A stretch of DNA of 64,000 bases from contig OZ024861.1 of NCBI GenBank assembly GCA_964017155.1, positions 24,320,213-24,384,212 of the forward strand, given 5' to 3'. Below, one piece after another: positions 35,770-48,800 of the stretch (positions within the stretch are counted from its first letter, which is position 1; each line of letters opens with the position of its first letter). The stretch comes from Oasisia sp. SBJ-2009. Its lineage: Eukaryota; Annelida; Polychaeta; Sabellida; Siboglinidae. The position numbers were made by a program, and so were the translations under genes. Below the pieces are notes generated by a model. That model saw nothing but the letters and a program-made list of their open reading frames with translations. It was not told the origin of the DNA and searched no databases.

Positions 35770-37286
35770 ATATAATATGATAGCATATATACATTAATTC
35801 ATGCATGCCTGGGACATAGTAACTACTTTTGACAGGCATTTACAAATCATGTACTGTTCTGCATGGGTGATTTTTGTGTGGATATATTCTGCAGATTTAC
35901 TGGCAATGTTCTTCAAAAAAAGCTCACTGGTTGAGCTTTCACTGGAGAAGTACCACCTAGTATCATAACTTGGTATGGATGGAATTATTATTTATTATAA
36001 TATATCATATCATATATTTATTATTATTAAAAATAATGAATTGTATTATTTTGGCAGGGGTGCTCCTTAATTTGTACCCCTACCTGCAGCTATATGGGTT
36101 TGACATGCATCCACATACAAATTAAAGATGTTTAAAATTATTAAAATTTTATAAATATATTTGTTGACAATAATAAATCATTATTAAAACCCATGAACAC
36201 AGTTTCATCATCCACATGCCCACAGAAACTGCACGCTAAGTGTACCACTTGAAGCCTTCCATTAATGATCTGGTCTGGATTCAAGCTGAATTCTTTTGGC
36301 TCAAGCAAAACTCTGTCATGATTTGCATGGTTTTCTAGAGAGCTACGTCCTAGGACTAGTAGGGTTCAAACGCTCCCCAGCCCAGCCTCGGCTCAGGCTC
36401 AGTGGGGCCCCTGCACTGCTGCAGTTTCTGCCTGCACCACCAGTATAGACACTTATTTAGATATTTGAAACTAAATACTTTGCGTTATAAATTCATTGAT
36501 CAACACAAACTACTATATCTGGAACCACTGTGAACCCATCGAAGCTACCATAGGCCTTGACAAAATACGACAATAAAACCAATATTTGTTGTTGGCTTTC
36601 GTTCACTTCCTGATAGTATTATGTCACGTGATAGGAGGTGTATCCTGCCCGAGTAAATCGTCGACAAAAACAGGGTACGTGAAAGGTATGTAAGTGTCAC
36701 TTGCCCAATAATAACTGTAAATGTAACATATACCCTCATACCGTAGCTGTCGCATGGGTTTATTAAAGGCTAGCAAACGCGTAATGAATAGCGGACAAAA
36801 GATGGAGACGTCTTTGAGATCGATGTTGTCGACAACGAGGTATCAACTTCAAGCTGTGTGTTAGAACACGGTGCACAGTGTCCGATAAGTTGCTGCATTT
36901 TTGTGGTTGATTACTGAGGTGAGGTCTTAGCCACTGCCATGGCTTGTGAGGGTAATATACAACCATTGTTACCTCTAGCATGGATTGTCCCAAATATAGA
37001 GTGTGTATCTTGGTTTGAAGTGTTGTATAAAGTGGCTTATGGAGTTATGCCACTGAATAAAACGGCAACAAAACTACCATTCCATGCAAACATGCCAGTA
37101 ATTCACGGTCAGAAAAGTGTTGTTAATCAAATGTTCCATTTCCAAACCAATGACAGTACCATCGTTATGTCCAGTAAATATTTATGTTTAAAGGTCTCGA
37201 GTCATTTTATTATTATAGCGTTTTGTTATTGTTAAGCTGGGAAGGTAGCTAGTATAATATCCATTGATGCATTGATGCCATTGTCA
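35762..37286. other. Intergenic, AT-rich, no gene recognised
   Basis: Mostly AT-rich DNA with a small GC-richer patch near 36360-36430. A plus-strand frame at 36939-37235 (98 codons, starting MACEGNIQP) has a donor-like CAGTAAAT near its end, but no domain or homologue is recognised and no partner exon fits. I do not call it a gene. Confidence 0.5.
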
Positions 37287-37412
37287 ATAAAATAAGGACG
37301 TTGTTGCGTAGCCGAGCATCGGAACCGTGTTCGCTGGTGATAAAGGTCCGAGCACTCAACGCGCATGCGCCTACTTTGACTTTCCCCGGTGCTCGGACGC
37401 GGTGCAGCAGGC

Positions 37413-37466
37413 CGAGCATCGGAACCGTGTTTGTTTATGATAAAGATCCGAGCATTCAACGCACAG
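37413..37466. repeat. Internal second copy of the sub-terminal motif
   Basis: GCCGAGCATCGGAACCGTGT followed by GATAAAGATCCGAGCATTCAACGC repeats, about 100 bases inward, the left terminal sequence at 37311. It makes the left end a two-copy array, while the right end (39613-39670) carries one. Such sub-terminal repeats often bind the transposase. Confidence 0.8.
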
Positions 37467-39219
37467 GCAATTTCTTGGTCGTACTTTCACGTTACCCTTC
37501 GCGTCAGTATCAGTACGGGTGCGTAATCGTACTACTGCTACTAGCGATTCATAAGGATATTCGATTAATATTTATAAGTCCATTATAACAAGTCATAGCC
37601 TATGCCTATGGAAAAAATGAAATAAATACTTAAATTTTATAAGCCCAATTGCATGATTATAAATGTTTTTTTTGCGTTAATGGTATGAATCTAAGTAAAT
37701 AATATATACCCATAACGACATTATAATTAATAAATAGGAGCATTAATAATTACATGATCACCGAAAGAAACAACAGGGGCATCATAGTCTACAGCATATG
37801 GCTGGTTGATGAATTTATTTTATTCATAGGGCATAACAGGCCAAAGTAATTGCATTTTGAGAACTGCAGATTGTAATTGCTGTAGTATAGCAGAATGATT
37901 TATGGACTTCATGTTTTTATATAGTAAATTTAATATTATCATTTTAATAGAGCCAGTTCCATTAGAAAAAGATTATAAGTAATATGTGTACTTTAGAAGA
38001 TATTTATTTGCAGCTTATATAATAGTTGCTGTGGCACAAGTAATACGAATATAGTTGCTGTTTCCTGAAATTATATATCTGCTGTATTACTTTATGCAGA
38101 ATTATTAAATACACACATGTGTAATGTAGCAATATTGTATGAAGCAGTTTATTACTGGAAGATGACAAAAGAACATCTCTACAATGATGATTACCTGGGT
38201 AACATTAATATTTAAGTGACGTATGTACGCGTCATGCGCGAAGATAAATCGACTTGCAATCTGACACAGTAATGTAAAGCATACTCGTGTATTGCACTAA
38301 TGTAAAAAAACTTGCTACGTGATCTCTATTATCTAGAATACATTACTAATTTATGGTAACTGAATCCATACCGACATTATTAACAGGGTATATAACTACA
38401 TGTCATGCACTTGAAATATGTCACAGTAATGTAAATATGCATAATATAAGCATAAAAGTAAGAAAGGAGAAATGTAAAACATATACATTTCACAAATGGC
38501 ATAATACTAGTTATATAGTTATATAAAAGGGTTACCATGACACATGCTAGATTAGTGGGTAATGTAGCGAAATGGGAAAATAGCTCATGTAGTCAACACT
38601 GCCAGTTTTGAGTTTCGTTATGGTTGCAGTGTTTTGATTATATACAGTGTTTATGTAAGAGGAGAAATGTAAAACATATACATGACATGACGGTGAATTT
38701 ATTTTCGATGCTCAATACAAATATAAATACATAGATAAATAAATTTTAAAAACATTGCACAAAAGGGTTATCATGACTCGTGAGATTTTCGGATAATCTA
38801 GTATTTAACAGCAGGAACTGTGTAATACCTAAGGTAGAAGGGGTTATATTTGTAAAACATAATTATGCCTGGGATAATTATTAATTTAATGAAATAATGA
38901 AATGTACGCAAACAATATCAATCATAAACAATTTAGTCAACATGACATACATCTTATAACAAACAAATAAAAAATATGAAAATTATGGTATTATGCTTGC
39001 GACATTTTAATTGCAGTTTTAATACATTTTATTATAATTTTATATAAATAAATACTGTATTAAAAACGTAATAATGCACATAACTATTTCACTAACATAA
39101 AATCAGTCAAGCAAAACAATAACTAGTATAATAACATAAAGCATGAATTATATTATTATTATTGTAATATAAAACTGACACTTATTCTGTGGTTAAAAAT
39201 GTCATATTGCAATTCGATA

Positions 39220-39603
39220 AAGATAGTGATAACAGCAAAATTGAGGTGGTGCAAAATGTAAACAAATGTCCCCAGTTGTCTCATATGGACGCCGAGTCGT
39301 TTCATGATCGGCGACGAGTTATCTTGACTTGAGCCGGCTCGGCCAGGGCCGAGTTGTCTCTGAGCCGAATCGACTGGCATTTGACTTGTCTTCGAAGTAC
39401 TTGTGCTCGGGCTTAATCTTGCCAGCGCAGCCAGGATATAGAGCCACCGACGCAGCCGATGTCTTACAGTCCCGCCTGTGGCCAATGTAGAGTTGCACGG
39501 CTGTTTTCTTTTCTTTATTTGCATCAAAACCATCGCCTACGTTCATCCCAACCTCAACCCATGCTCGGCTGCCGTGAGAAAGAGCGGAAGCAAGATGCAA
39601 CAC
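39220..39603 (-). other. GC-richer block with an unrecognised open frame inside the TIR element
   Basis: Base composition changes from about 75% AT to clearly GC-richer near the right end of the element. A minus-strand frame (39319-39603, 94 codons) and an overlapping one (39159-39533) are open but match no transposase I know. It may be a captured host fragment, a relic of a transposase terminal exon, or chance. Confidence 0.35.
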
Positions 39604-39691
39604 GTGACAATTGGCGCATGCGCGTTGAGTGCTCGGACCTATAACGCCTAGGGTTCCGATGCTCGGCTACGTAACCACTTCGATAAAATAA

Positions 39692-42600
39692 CAGGCCAAA
39701 CTGAGTCTGATAACATGTAATTAAAAGTGAGAATAGTTATGAATAATTTTCTTTTTTTCTTTAAATGTTTAGAGACAACATATAATTTTTTATTATAGAG
39801 GTGGTTCCCATGTTAGCGACATATTCAGTATCTTATTGTTCATGTACGTAATCATTGTCTTCACCTGTTAGCAGCGACCAGAAATGATGCTAAACTGAGA
39901 CTTGACATATTTAGTATCACTAAAATTACAACATATACATGTAATATTCTGTACAATAATCTAAGTCTTCAAATGGATCATAATCTATTTGGTGAACTAT
40001 CGTCTGAAAATGTGGCTATCATTAACACAGCTCAGGCAAATAAAAAACCCATGCTTGAAAACATATTTGAATACTCATGATGTCTTGTCATTTAGGAAAT
40101 GTTTAGGTTTACACAGCAGATGTAGCAATTTATTATAAGCATGTATATATTTATAATGTCATGATTTTTGGTACAGCCTGTTGTGAGAGGCCACCTGTCT
40201 TGAGAGAATGGTTTTACTGTGCAGAAAGGATAGTCTCCCAAGACAGGTTTTATTGTAACTCTAAATCACAACATTTATTTAAGCTTTTTAAATTTCATCA
40301 CAAAATGATACAGCAATGGACAATGATTAAAGAAAATGAATGGACATGAATTAGGAAGAGGCGTGTGGACCTTGGTGCTTTGGAATGCAGTGTTTTTAAG
40401 TTACGATATTACATTGATAATATATATAATTTGCTGACAGTGACTGTTTGACTTGTCATAATAGTCATTAGTGATTAGTCACATCCTAAAGTACATCATT
40501 TGTTATGTGCCTTACATGTGGTAATACATGTAGTATTACAAGGTGTATATAATTTGCAGGTCAGATGCATCATATGTTATTCTGGGTAAAACTTAAGGTA
40601 TTATAAATACAAATATATGATAATTAGCATATTTAATTAGATTTGTATTTCTTAATTCAGCAAAAGTATTTTGATAATATGATTACTACAAACACGTGTT
40701 GTCTGTTAATTGTCTGGTGTAGCAGATGTAGAAATCAATATGTTAAATAATTTGTGGGAGCAAATTGTAGGCACTAAATCTTGACATGTTTTTGATTTTT
40801 AATGTTTCTGTTATGAGCCAGGCATACTGTTGTGGCCATTGATAGAGGGGTATGTGGTAAGCTTCTTCAAATTATATGTAATAAATAATAATAATAATAA
40901 ACTGTTCTTTGGTTTGTTGGTCAATGTAAACAGTTGGCACAGAGCAAGTTTCCTGCACATTGAAATCTACCACTCCCATCTGTTGTATCAGCTTGGCAAC
41001 ATTCCTGACATACATATAAAATAGCAAAGTAATTGCCTAATTTCAGTAATTGTTTCATGTACAGCCGCTGCAGGTGGCAGATTGGGTTAGACAAAAGTTG
41101 ATAATTAAACCAGTTTTCCTATTGACAACACACAGTAACTTATTTTATTTTCTGTTGATAAACTCATTGGCTAAATCATCAGATAGACTCATTGGAAAGT
41201 GCTAGTAACCTGTGAGTAGTAAGCAGGGATTCCCTTAGGCTTAGCGTGCGGGAACTTGTCAGTGATGCATCATGTGCTGAAATGTTGCACTCTTCTCTGT
41301 ATCCTGAGCTCAAGTGTCTCCTACAGAAATAGCAGGTTTATCTGACAAAAATTAGGTCAAGCTTGACCACAAATGAGCGACAGCCGGCAGAGATTTGTAT
41401 TATTGTAATTTTATCCCTAGGGGGGTTGTAGTACACCTGTTGTCCACTAGGATCAGACCTGCCAACTGTCACAGATTAGCAGAGCCTTATGCAGGATAAA
41501 TGTTTTACCAGTCACACATTTTTTTGTTAGGCTGTTAACATACAAGCCAGTTGAGGAACATGAAAAGTGTTTTATGACCTGAAATTAACTACAAACACAC
41601 ATGTGTCTAATTGTTAAGGCACAACTGACAATATCTGTGATTTTTGAAGACCTTTTTTATTTTCTATCTGACTTCACCATCCATTGGCATCCACTGATAT
41701 TTCTACCCATCCACAATGTGATTTTCCCATCAGAATAACGGGCGGGTCATTGCATGAAGCTATGTAAATTAGCCGTGAGTTTAAAGATTTGACAGGCTCG
41801 TGGATGGCTGCAGAACAATAAAGAACGAGACAAAGTTGTCATTGTTTTATTGAAAGAAATAATATATCTAGATGGCAGAGGTAGATGTTCATTTTCTATT
41901 TAAAAAATATTCATGTTCCCCATACAATCTGAAAATTGTTTGTTCTTAGTCGGAGTGACGACTGACAAATTGACGGAGAAAACGTAAAGTAAAGTGTGTA
42001 CACTGAACTTGTGCATGTGTTGAACTATCCTGTGATAATGTTTGTCAGATGCTTGCACCGTCTTACACCTGTGTATCTTGTTGTAGAAATGGCGGGTGAC
42101 AGCTGCATCTTGTGGGTTCTTGACACACCGTCACCAATATAATGAGTAAGTGCCACTTCATGCAATCTCACACACTGACTGCCGCACTGACACACCTGGC
42201 CACAGACGTCTACGAGTAGAAACTTGCATATTGCATTTACATGCATAATGTGGTAGAATAGTAAAATGCTGGCTATTGCTCAGAAAACTTGTTCAGTGTC
42301 TGGCTGTCTGCGGAAATATTCTTGACTGTTTCCTTTGTTCCACACAATGACTCATCCTCTAGTTATGCTGCCACAACAGATGTGTGTGAGACGTGGAATT
42401 TTTAGTCATCAGTCCTGCTGCGGGTGTAGTATTGTGTATTCATGTGAAATCGTCTATGGTATTTATTATGTATGTTTAGTTTTTTGTTACATTACTGACC
42501 TCTTTGAGATAAGGCGTGTGTTACTTTTTCTTGTTTCTATTCACTGACCTTTTGAGTGAATTCACTCATGCGTGATGACCATTTAAGTTGGCCAGTGGAG

Positions 42601-43200
42601 CGTGACGTAGGATAGTTCATTGATGTAATACACGTGCTTGGTGGGAGTGGCAATGCTGGCAGAGTGTTCCTATTACCTACAGTTAACATGCAGGCGTTAT
42701 CTCATTTAACTGATAACACAGGAACATTTCTATGCTAACTGATAGTACATTGTCTGCGTTTGAATTAGCAGAAAACAAGATCGCAGATATTAAGTGAATG
42801 CATTCGGTATGTTGTCTCTTTTAAACGCAGCATTTGTGTGCCAACTTCTCGTCGACAACAGCTCGCTGGCTGTCAAGTAGTCCATGAGTCACAGAATGTC
42901 GTCCCCTTAGGTGGTGCCAATTACTGTTTTGTTGTCTGGCTCGTAGACTATCCAGTGCCTGACAAACTGTCGGTGACTAGTCACCAACACTAGTCACCAA
43001 CAAATGTGGGCATGCATATGCTCGACTTGCTGAAGATAGATTTATGATTTTAAAGGCAATCCACTTTTTTGTACACTGACTTGTATTTCTTATGTTATAG
43101 TATAAGAAATAACTGAATGCACAGTGACATTTTATTTATTAAACAAATTGGCCTGGGAATGTAATATTGTTCTATGTATTCAGTTGTGACATATTTTAAT
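39692..43200. other. Intergenic or 5' region of the TBC gene, no exon recognised
   Basis: AT-rich on the left, becoming less AT-rich near 42,000-43,000. The missing first exon of the TBC gene should lie here or further upstream, but no convincing coding exon with a matching phase was found. A possible small pogo-like remnant is at 40172-40257. Confidence 0.5.
40172..40257. mobile_element. Possible degenerate pogo-like miniature element
   Basis: TACAGCCTGTTGTGAGAGGCCACCTGTCTTGAGAGA-like left half (shown here in pieces: TACAGCC, CCACCTGTCTTGAGAG) is answered at the right by CTCCCAAGACAGG and ATTGTA. The inverted pair CCTGTCTTG/CAAGACAGG and TA ends resemble a deleted pogo MITE. Weak evidence. 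Confidence 0.35.
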
Positions 43201-43205
43201 GTTAT

Positions 43206-44473
43206 ATGTTTGCAAACACAGCTAAAGCTAGTTTAGGAACTTTCAGCGTCCATGTGCTTTCCGTCATTCCAGATACAAAGTCTACAGAAGCAGAGTTGCT
43301 GGAGAAAGCAGGCAAGGAGCGAGCAGAGATTGTTGCCAGATACAGCAAGGTGAGCAATGGTTCTTTATACATTCATCTGTGGAACTCTTCCTGCACAGAA
43401 ATATGTTGGCCAAAGTTATTGAAGTTCAAGCTGCTACAGTAACTGCATCGGGATTTGTAATGTCACAATGTTGCCAATTGTAGGTTACAAAATAAGGAGA
43501 TGTGGCTGCTAGAGAAATATAATATAACACAATATAATATAATACAGCACAATACCATACAATATACCTTAGGTAATTGTAATATAATAATGAAATAAAG
43601 TCTTTCTTCCACTTTCCAATATTTTTATGTGTTTACTAATTACTATCCAAAGACATTACTTTTATAGTCATTTCATATGCCACATATAAATAAATAAATA
43701 AAATAAATAAAATAAACTTATATAGCGCCAAATCTAGCTTAAAAACTATTCAGGGCGCTTTACATGTACATGATAACATGTTCTTAGAACGAATTACCCA
43801 AATGTATAACTAAAACAAAATTAACTGTATATTATATAAAAGTGCATAAAGACAGACTAATAAAAACATTATAAATAAATAAATATAGAAAGGCTAAAAA
43901 AAAAATACACAAGGTCATTTAGGCAGAAGTAATGTTCTCTTTGACGCATTGTCTCTTCATTTAATTATTTATGCATCAGCCAAAGTATTGGTTAAAATAG
44001 AGCGTCTTTATGTTGTTACATTTAAAAAAAAAACTAAATTGTTGCAATTCACTAAAACCATAAATATGGCAAATGAAGTTTTCATTCCCACGATGTCCCT
44101 CTGACAACTGTGAGTTTCGTGTCTGTCCAGGGTCGTGATGATGAGAGTGAGATTGACCCGTGGGAGGACCCCACCTTCGAACTGTACCATGTCACTGACA
44201 GATACGGCTTTCTTCAGTGAGTACAAGTCAGATTACTCTTAAGTTCTTGTCACAGGAATCTGAATGACTTCAATAGCTATCTTTCAGTTCAGTACAGTCT
44301 GATATGTATCGTCACATAACGTGTTTGTTTTGTTCATAACATTGGGGGAGTTTGAATCATACAGAAACTTTTATTTAAAACAATAATTACTATCATGTTA
44401 TTATTTTCATTGGTTTAAATGCATTCATTGTGTATTAATACTGTATCACTGGGATGCATTTATATGTATTATG

Positions 44474-44555
<82 letters not shown>

Positions 44556-45713
44556 CTGTATGTATTATGTATACAGAACCAACTAATTCTTTTCAAATAA
44601 AAATGGAACACTGCTTACTTATCAAACTGGGTTGAATTAAACAAACTTCTTGCTTGACTGTTATACTTCTGTTAATTGTTCCATTTTATGGTAAATATAA
44701 TTTTGTCTGGCTGTCTGCGATTATCGTTTGACAGTCCATTCAAAGCTTTTCAAAATTTTGTGATGAAAAACAGTTGACACAAGTAGCATGTGTGAACTGA
44801 TACTGGTCAAATACACAACAGATATGTTCTGTCTACAAGCTATATGATAACTTTGAAAGTGACCCTGATGACACAGTCTATGACTGTTGTAGTCACACAG
44901 TGCTGTTGTTTTCAGTGAGCATTCCTTGCCCCGGTCACAGGGAGAGGCAGAATCAAAGGTGAGCACATTTAATTGAAATTGTCTAATTTGTGTCAAATTA
45001 TAATAAAAATATTTTTTATTTTTTAACTGGTTGTCAAGGTTGCCTGCTGATTTCTTCAGTGATGTTAGTGGTATTTTTCCTCAGTTTGTTTAATTATTGT
45101 TTTGGTCTTCCTAGTCCATATAGCTTCTTTTATGTGTCAAACTCTTCACTTCATAAAGGCAGGGAGTGAAAACTGATGAATTCAACTGAAGAAGCCATAA
45201 AATAAATACAAGAAGCGATGTAGATAAGAAGACTAGAATAATAAATTGTCAAGACGAGTCAAATTACGACCTACCTCCTGGTACTATGATGTCATTCAGT
45301 GTCACTAGGTACTAAAGAAGCCTACATGCAATGCTAATGAAGGTATCTATGATCTAAAGTTTGTTTGTATATGTAAAATGAAATGTGAAGGATGTTGAAT
45401 AATCTGAGATGGTGAGATCATTGGCTGAGATCACAGCTCAGTATGTAAGCTGCAGTGGTGGTGTACGTAGGTTGGTTGAATAAATGGGGGTGAAATGTTG
45501 CCTTTGTGGGTGTAGAGGTGTGTAAACTGGGTGTATTACAATGTGTACTAGTGACAGTGTGTTTGTCATATTGTGGTGATACTGTAATAGAGATGTAGAG
45601 ATTTACGTTGAAGTATACATCGCAGAGAAATGCATGTTAAATAGGAGTGTGTATGGCATAGGAGTTTGTATTATGTAGAAGTGTGTTACTTATAAGTGTA
45701 CACCATGTAGAAG

Positions 45714-45805
<92 letters not shown>

Positions 45806-48800
45806 ACATATTGGTTGTGGATCTTTGGATTGGATGTATGTCAAAATCACGTTGCAACTTTACCTATCCACCATAGCTCCTATCAGTATCGGTCAATCTG
45901 TTGAAAATTGAAAATGTTTATTTACTGTGAGATCGAAATTGTATTGATGACTCTCTGAGTTTGGTTGCCAATGATTTAGGCACAATATAAATTATCTTAT
46001 TATTACGTTATATATACAATAAATATGTTTCATATAGAAGCGCGTGTCATATAAAGATGTACACAGAATAAGGTAAGGTGCATTGTTAAGATGACCCATG
46101 TACACTGTACTGATGTGTAAATAAGATAAGTAATCATGTATGCTGTGACCAGGTTTATGCAGTATAGATGTACAGACTTTGTTGATGATTAACATTGTTT
46201 TTGTTCTTCTAAGGCGCTACACATTGAACTGGAAAGGACCCAGAAATGGCTGAAAATGCTGACAAAATGGGGGAAATACTTTCCGGGTGAAAAGGTAATG
46301 TAAATTACAAAACTTGTATATTGGAAATACAAATCATTGTATTTCCTAACTGCAGCCAATTCCCATGTTTTACCACTTGCCACTGGTCAGTGGGTCGGAC
46401 TGTGAGACTATTGGTGAGGAGTGCGGTAGTGGTCTAGTAGATTGGTTAGAATGTTGACATTGCAATTGAAACTTCTCAGGTTTAATCTGCGTCTTCTAAT
46501 TGTTTCAAACCATGTTAACTGAAGTTGTTTCCAGCACTCAGCAGGGTTCTATTAATTGACTAGTCTGTCTATATTGTGGTCACAAGAACTTACAACGTTA
46601 TCATCTTATGAGGTCTCACTGAAATAGCCAGCCTTGTTCAGAACATTTATGCCAAGCCGACCTTTCCGTGCTGGCACTGAGGCTGGTCACTGCCAAGGTG
46701 CTTGTCGTCCTCGGTGGTTCTTTTATGTCCAGAACTGCGATGGGATTGATATTAACATGATTCTCTGATTCACAAGGGATCACAATCCCAAATGTTGAGA
46801 GCCATGTTTTAACACCAATTATACTTTGCCTCCCGTGACCAGATATTGAACCTGGGTCGCCGGCGTGCCAGGCGGATGTGCTAATCACTACACTACCTGT
46901 GCCTCTTGGTTCTCTACTCTGTTCCTGTTCATGAATCTCAAAATATAACGGATAATATTTATATACAAATATTTTTGTGCAGTAATTTCAGCATAGCTAA
47001 AAACTTCCAAGGGAAGTTGACATTTTTGTGAATGAACCAATCTGCCAGAGAATGGTGTATGTACAATTATACAGTGTTAATAATTAATAATAATAATAAT
47101 AATCACGTCTTTTATGCCAATATCCTCGAAGATCAAGCTCAGTGGTGCGACAAAACCAAGGGATTAAGCAAACTCGTAATCAAAAACAATGCGTGAGTCG
47201 TCAATGGATGGATGAAGAAGCTAGGAGGCTAAGGAGGATTTTGTTTTCACCTAAGGGATGTAAAGAGGGTTACTACTGGTTGAGCGTAGCTGTCTGGGGA
47301 TGACGTGTTATAAATACTCACCTGTGTGGTCCAGGTGTCTCGCCGGGTGTACAAGGGCATCCCCGACTCCCTGCGGGGGGAGATCTGGTGTCGCATCCTC
47401 AACGTCTACCGCATCAAGCAGGAGCAGAAGAACGTCTACCACGAGATGCGCATGCGGGCCCTGCAGTGGTCACCGGACATACGACAGATCGACCTGGACG
47501 TCAACCGCACGTATCGGGACCACATCATGTTTCGGAAGCGATATGACGTCAAGTGAGTGAGGGACACAGATGTCCTGGTCGTTTTAAACAAAATTGATAA
47601 ATATCTCACAAGGGCAAATTATACAGATATATGTATATATACATACAGGTAATATGTTTGACTGTAGGTAAAACATTTGTTGCATTCCATGTGCACAGTC
47701 CATCTGTTTTTATTCTGGATGACAGTCTTGTTAATTGGATGACAATCTAGTTAATTGGATGACAGTCTTGTTAATTCAATTTCTTAAAGTTTGTTGTAAC
47801 ACTACCTGGCCACACCTGTTGCATGGGGCATGATAATAATACATTGTACTACATAATGTTAAATTACATTCTGAGTGAAACAATTTTTTAGTAAATTAAG
47901 TTCAATATGAACGCTGTTTACATAGTTCACCATAACAGTCACTTTGACATTTGAGATGTTATTTGATAAACTGTGCCTTTGCAACATTTCTCATAGTCAG
48001 GTGTAGCCAGTAGAATAATAAATCTATCAAATGCAAATGTTGAATTTTCATGTTTGCATTGTATCTTAAAATTGCATATTATGTGAAATAAAGTGACTCT
48101 TTGGTGTGGGAAGTGATGTATAATGTACACAGCTGTTGTATAATGTATGATATATATAGCTGTATAATGTTGGTTTCCTGAAAATGTGTACAGTGTATAT
48201 AAATCTTGGATAATCTCGTAATGCATCTCTAGGGAGTATCAGAATCAGAACTATGTTATCCTAGTGAACTAAATGGTTGTAATGTCAAATGTTTAGTTAT
48301 TACTAACACTTCACTTCCACATTACAAGGAGCGTAATTAATAACTGTACACACCAGGAGGCAGGTGCATGTGTAAAATGTGAATGTGGGGCTTCATTAGA
48401 GTGGCCAGGAGTGTGAGACGTGACTCACTGAGACTGTCACTGTTGCAGACAACAGGACCTGTTCCACGTGTTGGCCGCCTACTCCATGTACAACACAGAG
48501 GTGGGCTACTGCCAGGGCATGAGTCAGATCGCTGCCCTCCTGCTCATGTACCTCAATGAGGAGGTGAGGACTCATGCTTCTCTAATGACATACAACACAC
48601 AACAGGGCTTTATGTAGGACCAAATTATTGCCAGTCACACGTTTTGGTGGACACACAGATGTGAACTGTTAAGCCAGTTAAACAAACTTAAAATGTGTCT
48701 GATGACCTTTTGAGCCCAAACTGACAATATCTAAGGTTTTGGAAGACCTTTTTTTGGATTTCAAAAACGTAGTTGCCTTGAAATGTGCTTATTGATTTTG

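Larger units (their letters stand above)
37296..39682. mobile_element. 2.4-kb terminal-inverted-repeat DNA transposon, non-autonomous
   Basis: The left end and the reverse complement of the right end share CGTAGCCGAGCATCGGAACC and, further in, GTCCGAGCACTCAACGCGCA. ATAAAATAA at 37287-37295 is repeated at 39683-39691, a 9-bp target duplication. A second copy of the sub-terminal motif lies at 37413-37460. The interior is very AT-rich except for 39220-39600, and no transposase domain was recognised. A 9-bp duplication is typical of Mutator-like elements, but termini alone do not settle the superfamily. Confidence 0.85.
46295..47334 (+). other. USP6NL intron after exon d, carrying two tRNA-like repeats
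   Basis: 1,040-bp intron. It contains a forward tRNA-like SINE fragment (about 46425-46540) and a reverse SINE (about 46610-46907). An (AAT)n stretch lies at 47080-47102. Confidence 0.85.

Noticed and set aside
36939..37235. 98-codon plus-strand ORF starting MACEGNIQP
   Set aside because: The start context is reasonable, but there is no known domain, no downstream exon and the frame ends in AT-rich Ile/Phe-rich sequence.
46842..46903. Functional tRNA gene on the minus strand
   Set aside because: The boxes are present, but there is no acceptor-stem pairing and a long unrelated tail follows, as in a SINE.
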